This document shows positions 25,379 to 33,551 of a stretch of 64,000 nt of DNA, one piece after another. Origin of the DNA: Sphingomonas sp. BK345 (GTDB lineage: Bacteria; Pseudomonadota; Alphaproteobacteria; Sphingomonadales; Sphingomonadaceae); contig NZ_JACHZX010000005.1 in assembly GCF_014193845.1 (NCBI RefSeq), positions 310,001 through 374,000 of the forward strand, in the 5' to 3' direction. The notes under the pieces were generated by a model, which was not told the DNA's origin, searched no databases, and saw nothing but the letters and a program-made list of their open reading frames with translations. Every line of letters begins with the position of its first letter. Within the stretch, counting starts at the first letter, position 1. A program made the translations under genes and the position numbers.

Positions 25379-26143
25379 TCAGCCATAAGCACGCGCGAGC
25401 GGCTCCAGCGAGGCGTGGCGGGTAAGGTCGAGCTGGAGCGGCGTCACCGTGATCCATCCTTCCGCCACCGACGCGAGATCGCTCTCGCCGGGCGCCGCGG
25501 CGGCGACCTTGCCGAGCGCGAGCCAGTGATAGTCGAGGCCGCGCGGGTCGGTGCGCGTCTCGAAGCGCGCGCGGCCGTAGTCGCGCAGTCCCTGCGGCAC
25601 GATGCGGATGCCGCGCACCTGGCCGACGTCCGGCGCGGGGAAGTTGACGTTGACCATGGAGCGCGGCGCCCACTCGGCGTCGAGCAGCGGGCGCAGCACG
25701 CGCTCGCCCCATTCCTCCGCGGCGGCGAAGGAGACGTCCTCGCCCGGCGCCCGCACGCCATATTTCTGGCTCAGCGCGATCGAGCGGATCCCGGCCAGCG
25801 CTCCCTCCATCGCGGCCGCGACCGTGCCCGAGTACATCACGTCCTCGGCGAGATTGCCGCCCCGGTTCACGCCGGAGAGGATGAGATCGGGCGGCGTCTC
25901 GCGCATCACCTCGGCCAGCGCGAACATCACCGCGTCGGTCGGCGTACCACCTACGGCGTAACGGCGTGCGTCGAAGCGCCGCACGCGCAGCGGCTTGGTG
26001 AGCGAGAGCGAGCGGCCGGTGCCGGACTGTTCGTCGGCGGGAGCGCACACCCAGACGTCATCCGAGAGCCGCGCGGCGATGCGCTCGAGCACGGCGAGAC
26101 CGGGGGCGTGATAGCCGTCGTCGTTGCTGAGGAGAATGCGCAT
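25379..26143 (-). CDS. surE: 5'/3'-nucleotidase SurE
   Basis: Metal-dependent nucleoside monophosphatase for survival in stationary phase. The N-terminal metal site MRILLSNDDGYHAPGL, then SGVNRGGNLAEDVMYSGTVAAA, is the SurE signature; the second domain carries NVNFP and the C-terminal TPLQLDLT. ATG 26143 gives 254 residues, close to the usual size; a TTG three codons upstream is less likely, because the GGAGG at 26153-26157 sits too close to it. Order serS-surE-nlpD, all on the minus strand, resembles the arrangement found in many proteobacteria. Confidence 0.95.
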   Translation of the reverse strand: MRILLSNDDGYHAPGLAVLERIAARLSDDVWVCAPADEQSGTGRSLSLTKPLRVRRFDARRYAVGGTPTDAVMFALAEVMRETPPDLILSGVNRGGNLAEDVMYSGTVAAAMEGALAGIRSIALSQKYGVRAPGEDVSFAAAEEWGERVLRPLLDAEWAPRSMVNVNFPAPDVGQVRGIRIVPQGLRDYGRARFETRTDPRGLDYHWLALGKVAAAAPGESDLASVAEGWITVTPLQLDLTRHASLEPLARAYG

Positions 26144-26151
26144 CTCAGTCA

Positions 26152-26294
26152 ATCCTCCCCGGCACGGGGAGGGGAACCGCCCGGCGTAGCCGGGTGGTGG
26201 AGGGGGGCTTCCGCAAGCGCTGCGCTGCGTGGCGAGCCCCCCTCCACCACCGCGCTGACGCGCGGCGGTCCCCCTCCCCGCGAGCGGGGAGGAT
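26152..26294. repeat. 143-bp cloverleaf palindrome between serS and surE
   Basis: The two halves are inverted copies: 26152-26211 reads through cctccccggcacggggaggg, then accgcccggcgtagccgggt, then ggtggaggggggctt; 26233-26294 gives the reverse complement with small changes. Each half contains its own nested hairpins (ctcccc/ggggag; cccggc/gccggg). This is the form of a non-autonomous, REP- or MITE-like element. It overlaps the surE ribosome-site region, so it could shape surE expression. Confidence 0.85.
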
Positions 26295-26308
26295 CAAAGG
26301 TACGCCGC

Positions 26309-27589
26309 TCACGCCATCGGCTCCAGCAGCGTCAGCCCGCCGAGATACGGCCGCAGCGCCTCGGGAACCGCCACCGCGCCGCTCTCCTGCTGGTAATTCT
26401 CCAGCACGGCCACCAGCGTCCGCCCGACCGCCAGCCCCGAGCCGTTGAGCGTGTGGACGAAGCGCGTCGCCTTCTCACCTTCCGGCCGATAGCGCGCGTT
26501 CATTCGTCGCGCCTGGAAGTCGGTGCAGGTCGAGCAGCTCGAGATCTCGCGGTAGCGCGCCTGGCCCGGCAGCCACACTTCCAGGTCATAGGTACGCGCC
26601 GCGGTGAAGCCCATGTCGCCCGCGCATAATTTCATCCGCCGATAGGCCAGGCCGAGCGCATCGAGCACGCCCTCCGCGCAGGCGGTCATCCGCTCATGCT
26701 CGACCTCGCTCGCCTCGGGCGCGACGATCGACACCATCTCGACCTTGTCGAACTGGTGCTGGCGGATGTAGCCGCGCGTGTCACGCCCCGCCGCGCCCGC
26801 CTCGGAGCGGAAGCACGGCGTCAGCGCGGCGAAGCGCAGCGGCAGCGCCTGCTCGCTCAGGATCTGCTCGCGCACGATATTGGTCAGCGACACCTCGGCG
26901 GTGGGGATCAGCCAGCGCCCGTCGGTGGTGCGGAACAGATCCTCGGCGAACTTGGGCAGCTGGCCCGTGCCGAACACCGCCTCGTCGCGTACCAGCAGCG
27001 GCGGCGCGACCTCCTCATAGCCGTGCTCGCGCGTCAGCCGGTCGAGCATGAACTGGCCGAGCGCGCGCTGGAGCCGCGCCGCCGGGCCGCGCACCAGCGT
27101 GAAGCGCGAGCCCGCGATCGCCGCGCCGGTCTCGAAGTCGAGCCCGAGCGCCGGGCCGATCACGTCATGCTCGCGTGCCGCGAAACCGAGGTCGGAAGGG
27201 GTGCCACGCTCGTGGACCAGCTGATTGTCCTCCTCGTCGGCGCCGTCGGGCACGTCCGCGTAGGGCAGGTTGGGCAGCGCCGCGAGCACGGTGTCGAGCT
27301 CGGTGCCGAGCCGCGCCTCCTCGGCCTCCAGTTCGGGCAGCCGCTGCTTGAGCGTCGACACCTCGGCCATCAGCGCCTGCGCAGCCGCCTCGTCGCGGCT
27401 CGCCTTGGCGGCGCCGATCGCCTTCGACGCCTCGTTGCGCCGCGCCTGCGCGCCTTGCGCCTCGGTGATCAGCTCGCGCCGGCGTCGGTCGAGCGCGACG
27501 ATCGTCGCGGCCGAGGGAGCGGCACCGCGCCGCGCCAGCGCGGCGTCGAAGGCGTCGGGATCGTCGCGGATCAGGCGGATGTCGTGCAT
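26309..27589 (-). CDS. serS: Seryl-tRNA synthetase
   Basis: Class II synthetase charging tRNA-Ser. The N-terminal coiled-coil arm (around 30-105: RRELITEAQGAQARRNEASK, VSTLKQRLPELEAEEARL) is present. Motif 2 reads FRSEAGAAGRDTRGYIRQHQ, and motif 3 lies in GSGLAVGRTLVAVLENYQQ. Start ATG 27589 gives the MHDIRLIRDDPDAFDAAL opening typical of the family and 426 residues; the longer frame to 27625 is not needed. The ribosome site is weak. Confidence 0.97.
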   Translation of the reverse strand: MHDIRLIRDDPDAFDAALARRGAAPSAATIVALDRRRRELITEAQGAQARRNEASKAIGAAKASRDEAAAQALMAEVSTLKQRLPELEAEEARLGTELDTVLAALPNLPYADVPDGADEEDNQLVHERGTPSDLGFAAREHDVIGPALGLDFETGAAIAGSRFTLVRGPAARLQRALGQFMLDRLTREHGYEEVAPPLLVRDEAVFGTGQLPKFAEDLFRTTDGRWLIPTAEVSLTNIVREQILSEQALPLRFAALTPCFRSEAGAAGRDTRGYIRQHQFDKVEMVSIVAPEASEVEHERMTACAEGVLDALGLAYRRMKLCAGDMGFTAARTYDLEVWLPGQARYREISSCSTCTDFQARRMNARYRPEGEKATRFVHTLNGSGLAVGRTLVAVLENYQQESGAVAVPEALRPYLGGLTLLEPMA

Positions 27590-27684
27590 GCGCCGCGCTA
27601 TGGCCGGGGTGCCGCGGCGAGGCAACCCGGTGGACGTCCGCCGCGTTCACGCCCCACACCCGCACGGACAGAGGAGAATGAGCG

Positions 27685-28194
27685 ATGCAGGTACCCCATG
27701 ACTCGGTGGTGCTGGTGGCGGACGGGCGCAAGCTGCTGTTCCTGCGCAACGAAGGCGACGACGTTCACCCCAATCTGACGGTCGAGCACGCCGAGGAGCG
27801 CGCCAATCCCGCCAACCGTGACCAGAAGACCGACGCGGCCGGCGGCAGCTCGTCCACGCAAAGCGGCGCCGGCGCGCCGCGCGTCGCGCAGGGCGGGTCG
27901 GGTCACGCGCAAGGCGGTGGCGCGCAATTCGCGCCGTCGCGCGGCAGCATGGAGGAGACCGACTTCCACCAGCTCGAGGAGGATCGTTTCGCCGCGGACG
28001 CCGCCGACCTGCTGAAGCGCCGCGCGCTGGCGAACGATTTCGAGTCGCTGATCGTGGTCGCGCCGCCCAAGACGCTGGGCGAGCTGCGCAAACATTATCA
28101 CAAGGAGGTCAGCCAGCGGCTCACCGGCGAGCTGAGCAAGGACCTGACCGGACACACGATCCCCGACATCGAGCAGGCGCTGCTCTCGGCCTGA
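27685..28194 (+). CDS. Host-attachment-family (Host_attach, PF10116) protein
   Basis: 169 residues. The N-terminal strand VPHDSVVLVADGRKLLFLRN, the central HQLEEDRFAADAADLLKRRA, SLIVVAPPKTLGELRKHYHK and the C-terminal KDLTGHTIPDIEQAL are the conserved blocks of this family, whose fold is eRF1-domain-like. A Gly/Ser/Gln-rich low-complexity insert lies around residues 50-85. The family name comes from an Agrobacterium attachment phenotype; the biochemical function is unknown. AGGAG nine bases upstream of ATG 27685 supports the start. Divergent from serS. Confidence 0.85.
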   Translation: MQVPHDSVVLVADGRKLLFLRNEGDDVHPNLTVEHAEERANPANRDQKTDAAGGSSSTQSGAGAPRVAQGGSGHAQGGGAQFAPSRGSMEETDFHQLEEDRFAADAADLLKRRALANDFESLIVVAPPKTLGELRKHYHKEVSQRLTGELSKDLTGHTIPDIEQALLSA

Positions 28195-28385
28195 TCGCAC
28201 CGGCGTCGGAGGCGGCGCCGTCCCATCCTCGCACATATGCCGCGCCGCTCTGTTCATGACGAGGACAGGGCGGCGCGGCTAGGCGCGTGTGTTCGCTTGT
28301 GGTGACCGGCCCGCGCGACTATAGGCGCCCCGGAGGGGGCGCACAGCGGTGCTAACGACATCCTGGGCGCAGCGGGAGTAAGTCG

Positions 28386-28868
28386 ATGGCGACGGCGATC
28401 AATCGTTTCGGTGAAGGGCCCGGCAAACTGGCGGCGGCGAATGACGAGGTTGAGGTCGGAGGGGCGAGCGACGGTTATCGCCCGAGCCCCGACGAACCGT
28501 TCATGAACCCGCGGCAGCAGGCGTATTTCCGCCGCAAGCTGCTCGACTGGAAGGACGCGATCCTGCGGGAATCGCTGGGTACCTTGTCACAGCTCCAGCT
28601 CGACTCACTGCGCGAGGCCGATCTCACCGACCGCGCCGCGAGCGAGACCGACTGGTCGCTCGAACTGCGCACGCGCGACCGTCAGCGCAAGCTGATCTCC
28701 AAGATCGAGGCCGCGCTGCGTCGCATCGACGAGGGCGAATACGGCTATTGCGAGGTCACCGGCGAGCCGATCAGCCTCGGTCGGCTGGAGGCGCGCCCGA
28801 TCGCGACGATGACGGTCGAGGCGCAGGAGCGCCACGAGCGCAACGAGAAGGTCTCGCGCGACGATTGA
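28386..28868 (+). CDS. dksA: RNA polymerase-binding transcription factor DksA, zinc-poor type
   Basis: 160 residues. Binds the RNA polymerase secondary channel and, with ppGpp, represses rRNA genes and activates amino-acid genes. The coiled-coil (around 42-115) carries the acidic tip READLTDRAASETDW, where the Asp and Ala residues important in E. coli DksA have counterparts. The zinc-finger region retains only one of four cysteines (YGYCEVTGEPISLGRLEARP; later positions are Thr and Ala), as in other alphaproteobacterial DksA proteins, so zinc binding is unlikely. ATG at 28386 with GGGAG upstream; the N-terminal 40-residue extension is usual in alphaproteobacteria. Confidence 0.93.
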   Translation: MATAINRFGEGPGKLAAANDEVEVGGASDGYRPSPDEPFMNPRQQAYFRRKLLDWKDAILRESLGTLSQLQLDSLREADLTDRAASETDWSLELRTRDRQRKLISKIEAALRRIDEGEYGYCEVTGEPISLGRLEARPIATMTVEAQERHERNEKVSRDD

Positions 28869-28952
28869 GCCGCGCAGCTCGGCCCGGCGCGCTAACACCT
28901 GCTTAACTATTTGCCGGCTAGGCTCGGCGGGGTTCAGCAGGCGGTGGGCAGG

Positions 28953-29309
28953 ATGGAGCATTTCGGGCGACTGGCGACGGTGGGTGGTATGAGCGGGCGA
29001 GACGACGACATTCGGGCGCTGGGCAGCCAGCCCGACAAACGCCGTGACCTGCGCGGCCGTGACGAGGTCACGATGTTCGCGCGGCTGCGGCTCGCCGGGC
29101 AGGCGGACGGGTTCGACGTCAGCGTGCGCAATGTCTCGGGCGGAGGGCTGATGGCCGAGTTGCCGCACCCGCTCGCGCCCGACAGCGCGGTGGAGATCGA
29201 GCTAGCGGGGCTGGGCTGGGTCGCGGGCCGGATCGCGTGGCAGATCGACCGTCGCGCTGGCATCGCGTTCGACGAGCTGATCGACCCCGCCGCGATCATC
29301 CATCACTGA
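28953..29309 (+). CDS. PilZ-domain protein (second copy)
   Basis: 118 residues from ATG 28953 (or 106 from ATG 28989, which has a better-spaced GGTGGG). RRDLRGRDEV supplies the RxxxR motif, and VRNVSGGGLMAELP the DxSxxG-like motif with Asn in place of Asp. The strands VEIELAGLGWVAGRIAWQ and AGIAFDELI complete the barrel. A c-di-GMP-binding adaptor is predicted. It stands alone between dksA and tRNA-Leu, with no visible target gene beside it. Confidence 0.88.
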   Translation: MEHFGRLATVGGMSGRDDDIRALGSQPDKRRDLRGRDEVTMFARLRLAGQADGFDVSVRNVSGGGLMAELPHPLAPDSAVEIELAGLGWVAGRIAWQIDRRAGIAFDELIDPAAIIHH

Positions 29310-29500
29310 CGTAGCGTACGAGCGAGGAGCGGGTGAGCGCGCCCACTCGGCGGGTCACGTGCTCCCGCGCCAGCAGGAAGTCAGTATCACCGGCTTGCCC
29401 CCAGATCGCCGAGCTGCGGCCCGCGTAGGAGCACGAGGCAGCTCCGGTCGATCACACTCTAGACGAGGGGGCATCGGTCGTGCCAAGGCGCGCCGGTCAC

Positions 29501-29584
29501 GCGGGCGTGGCGGAATGGTAGACGCAGCGGACTCAAAATCCGCCGGAGCAATCCTTGTCGGTTCGAGTCCGACCGCCCGTACCA
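29501..29584 (+). tRNA. tRNA-Leu (anticodon CAA)
   Basis: An 84-nt class II tRNA. Acceptor GCGGGCG pairs with CGCCCGT (one G-U at the end), A discriminator and encoded CCA. Anticodon stem GCGGA/TCCGC encloses loop CTCAAAA presenting CAA. A variable arm follows (CGGAGCAATCCTTG) and the T-arm GTCGGTTCGAGTCCGAC is standard. Confidence 0.96.
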
Positions 29585-30040
29585 GAGATTCGCATTGACG
29601 TTTTCTCTCGTTCCCCGGCGAGGCCAGGGCCCGGGTGGGAAAACGCAGTAGCAACTGCGATCGTCAGCCGATCGAGCCGTTGCCGTCGTGTCAGCCACTT
29701 GCTTCGCTACATCGTCACCGCCGGGAAGGTGGTGGGTTCACAGCGCTTTCAGCTTCGCATTGGCGGTGGCTCGGCTGATCCGGACTCACAATGTTTATTG
29801 TCGCGTAAGCGGCTAGCCCCACTCGTCATCCCGGGCCGGGCCCGTGATCCATGGTGCCACGAGGGCCGCGGTCGTCGCTCTCGCGGAAGGTTGAATCCCG
29901 GCTCAGGGCCGGGATGACAAGGAGGGAGGAGGAGGAGCGGTTCTCCTCCTCGCAGCGTAGCGCCCGCTTGAGGGACCGGCGACAGAGCAGACCACCGGAG
30001 GTGCGCGCCGCCTTCCTTGGCTCGACGCCCCTCCTCCCGC
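29585..30040. other. Gene-free gap with repeat arms
   Basis: 456 bases between tRNA-Leu and the DUF4170 gene. A single family-1-like arm lies at about 29610-29640, a family-2 palindrome at 29824-29920 (listed separately), and a GA/TC-rich hairpin near 29926-29960 (gaggagga/tcctcctc). Short frames across it are not protein-like. Confidence 0.5.
29824..29920. repeat. Palindromic intergenic repeat, family 2
   Basis: Left arm cgtcatcccgggccgggccc and right arm cggctcagggccgggatgac are imperfect inverted copies about 60 bases apart. The gtcatcccgg outer end matches the copies at 15115 and 60818. Confidence 0.7.
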
Positions 30041-30259
30041 TCACGCCGTGAGGTCAGGCTCCAGCAGCCGATGCAGGTGCACCACCACATATTTCATCTC
30101 GGCGTCGTCGACGGTGCGCTGCGCGGCGGCGCGCCACGCCTTCTCGGCGCTGGCATAGTCGGGGAAGACGCCGACGATGTCGATCGAGGAGAGGTCGGCG
30201 AAGTCGAGCGTGCGCGGGTCGGTTACGCGTCCACCGAAGACGAGGTGCAGCTTGCTCAT
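30041..30259 (-). CDS. DUF4170 protein
   Basis: A 72-residue conserved alphaproteobacterial protein: MSKLHLVFGGRVTDPRTLDF opens with a beta strand, then FPDYASAEKAWRAAAQRTVDDAEMKYVVVHLHRL, the block typical of DUF4170. Cytoplasmic, with no signal or membrane segment. Start at 30259 is supported by AGGAG seven bases upstream; the longer open frame to 30541 is spurious because it runs through the next gap. Function unknown in the family. Confidence 0.88.
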   Translation of the reverse strand: MSKLHLVFGGRVTDPRTLDFADLSSIDIVGVFPDYASAEKAWRAAAQRTVDDAEMKYVVVHLHRLLEPDLTA

Positions 30260-30437
30260 GGGGCGGCTCCTGAGAGGGTGAGCGGCGATCGGCCGCCGCC
30301 GCGTGACCCGAACAGGCGAGAGCAGCCGACGCGGCGCGCCCGACTGCTCTCCTGATTCCCGTGCGCTGTCGGTGCCGCGGTGCCGATCACCTGTTGTGAG
30401 ACGGGCCTTAGCGCCACCTGCCGCGCGATAGAAGGGG

Positions 30438-30893
30438 TCAGCTGGCGGCCTTGACCTGCTCCTTGCCCGCCTTGGCGGCCGCGGTACCCGCGCTGGCCGC
30501 CGCCTTGACGACGCCCTGGAACAACGACTTGGCCTGGCCACGCGCGGCGTCCGGGGTGAGGCCGAGCTGCTCGATCTCGCTGCGTCCCGCCTCCTTGGCG
30601 GCGGCGAAGGCGGCCGTCGCGGCGGCGCTGACCTTCTTGCCCACCGGCGCGAGCAATTCGCGCTCGCGCTGGCCGCGCGGGATCACTGCCGCGACGAGCG
30701 CGCCGAGCGCGAGCCCGCCGACGACGAGCCCGAGCGGGTTTGCCTCGAGTGTCTCGGCAGTGGCATGTGCCGCGTCGCTGGCGCGGTGGCGCGCGCTCTC
30801 ATAGGCGTGTGACGCGGCGTCGCGCGCCTGGTCCACGCCGTCGCGCAGACGGCCGTGGGTGTCGTCATGGTCATGCTGATGGTGGTCGGTCAT
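30438..30893 (-). CDS. Small membrane-anchored helical protein, DUF883/YtxH-like
   Basis: 151 residues. A His/Asp-rich start (MTDHHQHDHDDTHG) could bind metal. An amphipathic helix (around 16-50) follows, then one transmembrane segment (around 52-70: PLGLVVGGLALGALVAAVI) and a long Ala/Lys-rich helix to the end. The layout resembles ElaB/YqjD and YtxH proteins, but identity is too low to name a family with confidence. It is the last of four same-strand small envelope genes (32094 to 30438). Confidence 0.7.
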   Translation of the reverse strand: MTDHHQHDHDDTHGRLRDGVDQARDAASHAYESARHRASDAAHATAETLEANPLGLVVGGLALGALVAAVIPRGQRERELLAPVGKKVSAAATAAFAAAKEAGRSEIEQLGLTPDAARGQAKSLFQGVVKAAASAGTAAAKAGKEQVKAAS

Positions 30894-30930
30894 GGTCTCT
30901 ATCCTCTCGGCCTGGCGGACGATATTGATG

Positions 30931-31206
30931 TCACGATTTCTTCCTGCTCAGCACGCGCGCGATCCGCTTCCGGTTGAGGAACGCGAGCAGCAGCGCGCCG
31001 GCGCCGGCGACAGTCGCGGGATTGCGTCGAGCCGCCTCGAGACCGGCGCGCGCGGCGCGATTGCCGCCGTCGAGGACCTCTGCCTTGGCGACGGTGACGA
31101 GCCGGCGCGGCTCCAGCTCGGCTTGCAGCGCCTCGACCGTGCCGTTGAGCCGCGCCCGCGCCTCGGCCGCGCGCGCCTCGGCGGCGGTGAGATCGGCGCC
31201 GCTCAT
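30931..31206 (-). CDS. DUF3618 protein
   Basis: 91 residues. The N-terminal amphipathic helix (LTAAEARAAEARARLNGTVEALQ, continuing LEPRRLVTVAKAEVLDGG) matches the DUF3618 block. A hydrophobic segment follows (NPATVAGAGALLLAFLN) with a basic C-terminus (RKRIARVLSRKKS). Probably an inner-membrane-associated small protein. The ATG overlaps the preceding gene's stop by four bases, so it is translationally coupled to the holin-superfamily gene. Confidence 0.8.
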   Translation of the reverse strand: MSGADLTAAEARAAEARARLNGTVEALQAELEPRRLVTVAKAEVLDGGNRAARAGLEAARRNPATVAGAGALLLAFLNRKRIARVLSRKKS

Positions 31207-31544
31207 GCGCCCGGCCTCGCGGCCAACCGCGAGCGCCCCGCGAGCGCGAGCACGAGGGCGACGAGCAGCACGGCGCCGACCACCGCAGCGGTGGCGAGGC
31301 CGGGCCCGATCAGGGTCGCCAGCGACAGCACCAGGCCGACCAGCAGGGTAATCAGCGCGGCGAGCGCGAGCACGCCCGCCACCGCGAACAGCACCGCCGC
31401 CTTCTTGTAGCGGGTCGCCGCTGCGCCCGCCTTAGCCTTGGCCAGCGCGATCTCAGCACGCGCCACGTCGCGCGCATCGTGCGTGAGCCGCGCGACGAGA
31501 TGGGGGATGCTGGGTTCCCCGATCACCGGTTCACGAAGGTCCAT
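31203..31544 (-). CDS. Holin-superfamily-III-like (PF07332/DUF1469) membrane protein
   Basis: 113 residues with an N-terminal amphipathic helix (VARLTHDARDVARAEIALAK) and two adjacent transmembrane helices (around 48-70 and 77-102). This is the DUF1469 arrangement, also annotated as phage holin superfamily III. No phage genes are nearby and the protein is part of a cellular operon, so a lysis role is not implied. Second of the four-gene cluster; it starts four bases after the 181-residue gene ends. Confidence 0.82.
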   Translation of the reverse strand: MDLREPVIGEPSIPHLVARLTHDARDVARAEIALAKAKAGAAATRYKKAAVLFAVAGVLALAALITLLVGLVLSLATLIGPGLATAAVVGAVLLVALVLALAGRSRLAARPGA

Positions 31545-31548
31545 CGGG

Positions 31549-32094
31549 TCAGGCGTCGCGTTGATCGAGGCCCGCGCTCAGGAGCCGCGCGACGACGAAG
31601 CCCACGCCCGCAGCGACGCCCACCGCCGCTGCCGGGCTCTTGCGCACCAGCTCGCGCGCGTCGGCGAGCAGGTCGTCGACGCTCTTCCCGTCGATCGCGC
31701 TGGTGATGCCTTGCACGCGATCGGCGGCGCCGCGCGCATATTGGCCGTATTGCTCACCCAACTTGTCGTCGACCTGCTGCGCCGCGTCGCGCAGCAGCTG
31801 CGACAGCTGGCCGAGCGCGTCGCTCGCCTTGGCCTTGCCATCCTCGGCGAAGAGGCGCGCCTTGTCGGCCGCCTGCTCGCGACCCTTGGCGACATTGTCG
31901 AGAAGTGCCTGCTTGGCGCCGGCGACGGAGGTGCCCGCCTCGTCTTTATCCTCGTTCACGCCGCTCTCGGGCGAGAAATCCACGCCGGCGTCCTTGAGCG
32001 GCGCGGCTGGAGTGAAGTTCGCGTTCGCGGGCGGCGGCGTGATATCGCCGTCGTTGATCGGTTGCGCGGTATCGCGGTCCTGCTGGTCGGCCAT
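31549..32094 (-). CDS. Unknown amphipathic-helix membrane protein, first gene of the small envelope cluster
   Basis: 181 residues from ATG 32094 (the open frame continues upstream into the eno antisense, which is spurious). A Pro/Asn-rich disordered start (around 1-50) precedes long amphipathic helices (around 55-150: LLDNVAKGREQAADKARLF, LGQLSQLLRDAAQQVDDKL) and one C-terminal transmembrane segment (around 155-173: PAAAVGVAAGVGFVVARLL). It resembles ElaB/YqjD-type tail-anchored proteins that have a GxxxxVARLL-like end, but is not named here. First of four genes on the minus strand; 132 bases of shared promoter region separate it from eno. Confidence 0.75.
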   Translation of the reverse strand: MADQQDRDTAQPINDGDITPPPANANFTPAAPLKDAGVDFSPESGVNEDKDEAGTSVAGAKQALLDNVAKGREQAADKARLFAEDGKAKASDALGQLSQLLRDAAQQVDDKLGEQYGQYARGAADRVQGITSAIDGKSVDDLLADARELVRKSPAAAVGVAAGVGFVVARLLSAGLDQRDA

Positions 32095-32226
32095 GATCGA
32101 TCCTTCCCTGGTCGAAGTCGAACAACCGGCGCGGGTGGCCGGGGTTCCCTCGCGTTGCAGCCTAACGCGGTGATCGCTACACGCGGCGGCGTCGCCGTTG
32201 GGGCAGCAAGCTAAGAGGATCGTTAC

Positions 32227-33507
32227 GTGACCGCAATCATCGACCTGCACGGACGCCAGATCATCGACAGCCGCGGCAACCCGACCGTCGAGGTCGACGT
32301 CCTGCTCGACGACGGCAGCTTCGGCCGCGCCGCGGTGCCCTCGGGCGCCTCGACCGGCGCGCACGAGGCGGTGGAGAGGCGCGACGGTGACAAGGCGCGC
32401 TGGTCGGGCAAGGGCGTGGAGCGCGCGATCGAGGCGATCAACGGCGAGATCGCCGAGGCGATCGTCGGGCTCGACGCCGAGGACCAGCTCGAGGTCGATC
32501 ACGCCATGATCGAGCTGGACGGCAGCGAGAACAAGGGCCGGCTTGGCGCCAACGCGATCCTCGGCGTCAGCCTCGCGGTCGCCAAGGCGGCCGCGGACGC
32601 GCGCGGGCTGCCGCTCTACCGCTACGTCGGGGGCGTGGCCGCGCACGTGCTGCCGGTGCCGATGATGAACATCATCAACGGCGGCGAGCATGCCGACAAT
32701 CCGATCGACTTCCAGGAGTTCATGGTCGTGCCGGTCGGCGCGGAGTCGCTCGCCGAGGCGGTCCGCTGCGGCTCGGAGATCTTCCATACGCTCAAGAAGG
32801 GGCTGAGCGAGAAGGGCCTCGCCACCGCGGTCGGCGACGAGGGCGGCTTCGCGCCCAATCTCGCCAGCACCACCGACGCGCTCGACTTCATCATGACCTC
32901 GATCGAGCGCGCCGGCTACACGCCGGGCGACGACGTCATGCTCGCGCTCGACTGCGCCGCGACCGAGTTTTTCAAGGACGGCAAGTACGTCATCTCGGGC
33001 GAGAACCTCACGCTCGAGCCGGGCGCGATGGCGGACTATCTGGCCGATCTCGCGGCGCGCTACCCGATCTTCTCGATCGAGGACGGCATGGCCGAGGACG
33101 ATTTCGAGGGCTGGAAGGCACTGACCGACGCGATCGGCAAGAAGGTGCAGCTGGTCGGCGACGATCTGTTCGTCACCAACCCGAAGCGGCTGCGCGACGG
33201 TATCCGCCAGGGCCTCGCCAACTCGCTGCTGGTGAAGGTCAACCAGATCGGCACGCTGAGCGAGACGCTGGAGGCGATCCGGGTGGCCGAGCGCGCCGGC
33301 TACACCGCCGTCATGTCGCACCGCTCGGGCGAGACCGAGGATTCGACCATCGCCGATCTCGCGGTCGCCACCAACTGCGGCCAGATCAAGACCGGCAGCC
33401 TCGCGCGGTCGGACCGGCTCGCCAAGTACAACCAGCTGATCCGCATCGAGGAGGAGCTAGGCGACGTGGCGCGCTACGCCGGACGCGACGTGCTCCGCTC
33501 GCGCTGA
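32227..33507 (+). CDS. eno: Enolase
   Basis: Interconverts 2-phosphoglycerate and phosphoenolpyruvate in glycolysis. The opening IIDLHGRQIIDSRGNPTVEV, the catalytic-loop SGASTGAHEA, GDEGGFAPN, the Mg-binding and catalytic stretch EDGMAEDDFEGW, and the signature LLVKVNQIGTLSET are all present. 426 residues is the normal length. The start is GTG at 32227 with AGAGGA about seven bases upstream. ftsB follows 44 bases downstream, an order conserved in many proteobacteria. Confidence 0.98.
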   Translation: MTAIIDLHGRQIIDSRGNPTVEVDVLLDDGSFGRAAVPSGASTGAHEAVERRDGDKARWSGKGVERAIEAINGEIAEAIVGLDAEDQLEVDHAMIELDGSENKGRLGANAILGVSLAVAKAAADARGLPLYRYVGGVAAHVLPVPMMNIINGGEHADNPIDFQEFMVVPVGAESLAEAVRCGSEIFHTLKKGLSEKGLATAVGDEGGFAPNLASTTDALDFIMTSIERAGYTPGDDVMLALDCAATEFFKDGKYVISGENLTLEPGAMADYLADLAARYPIFSIEDGMAEDDFEGWKALTDAIGKKVQLVGDDLFVTNPKRLRDGIRQGLANSLLVKVNQIGTLSETLEAIRVAERAGYTAVMSHRSGETEDSTIADLAVATNCGQIKTGSLARSDRLAKYNQLIRIEEELGDVARYAGRDVLRSR

Positions 33508-33551
33508 GGGGGCTTGCCAAGGACGTGGCGGCGCGCGAGAATCGCGTCGCC

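Noticed and set aside
25359..26048. Upstream extension of the NlpD-like gene through surE
   Set aside because: Arg-rich shadow of surE. The lipobox directly follows GTG 25358.
27685..28194. Evidence of host association from the host-attachment protein
   Set aside because: The family name reflects one phenotype in Agrobacterium. The family is widespread in free-living alphaproteobacteria.
31203..31544. Phage holin or prophage remnant
   Set aside because: The holin label comes from a broad membrane superfamily. No endolysin, capsid, integrase or composition shift is nearby.
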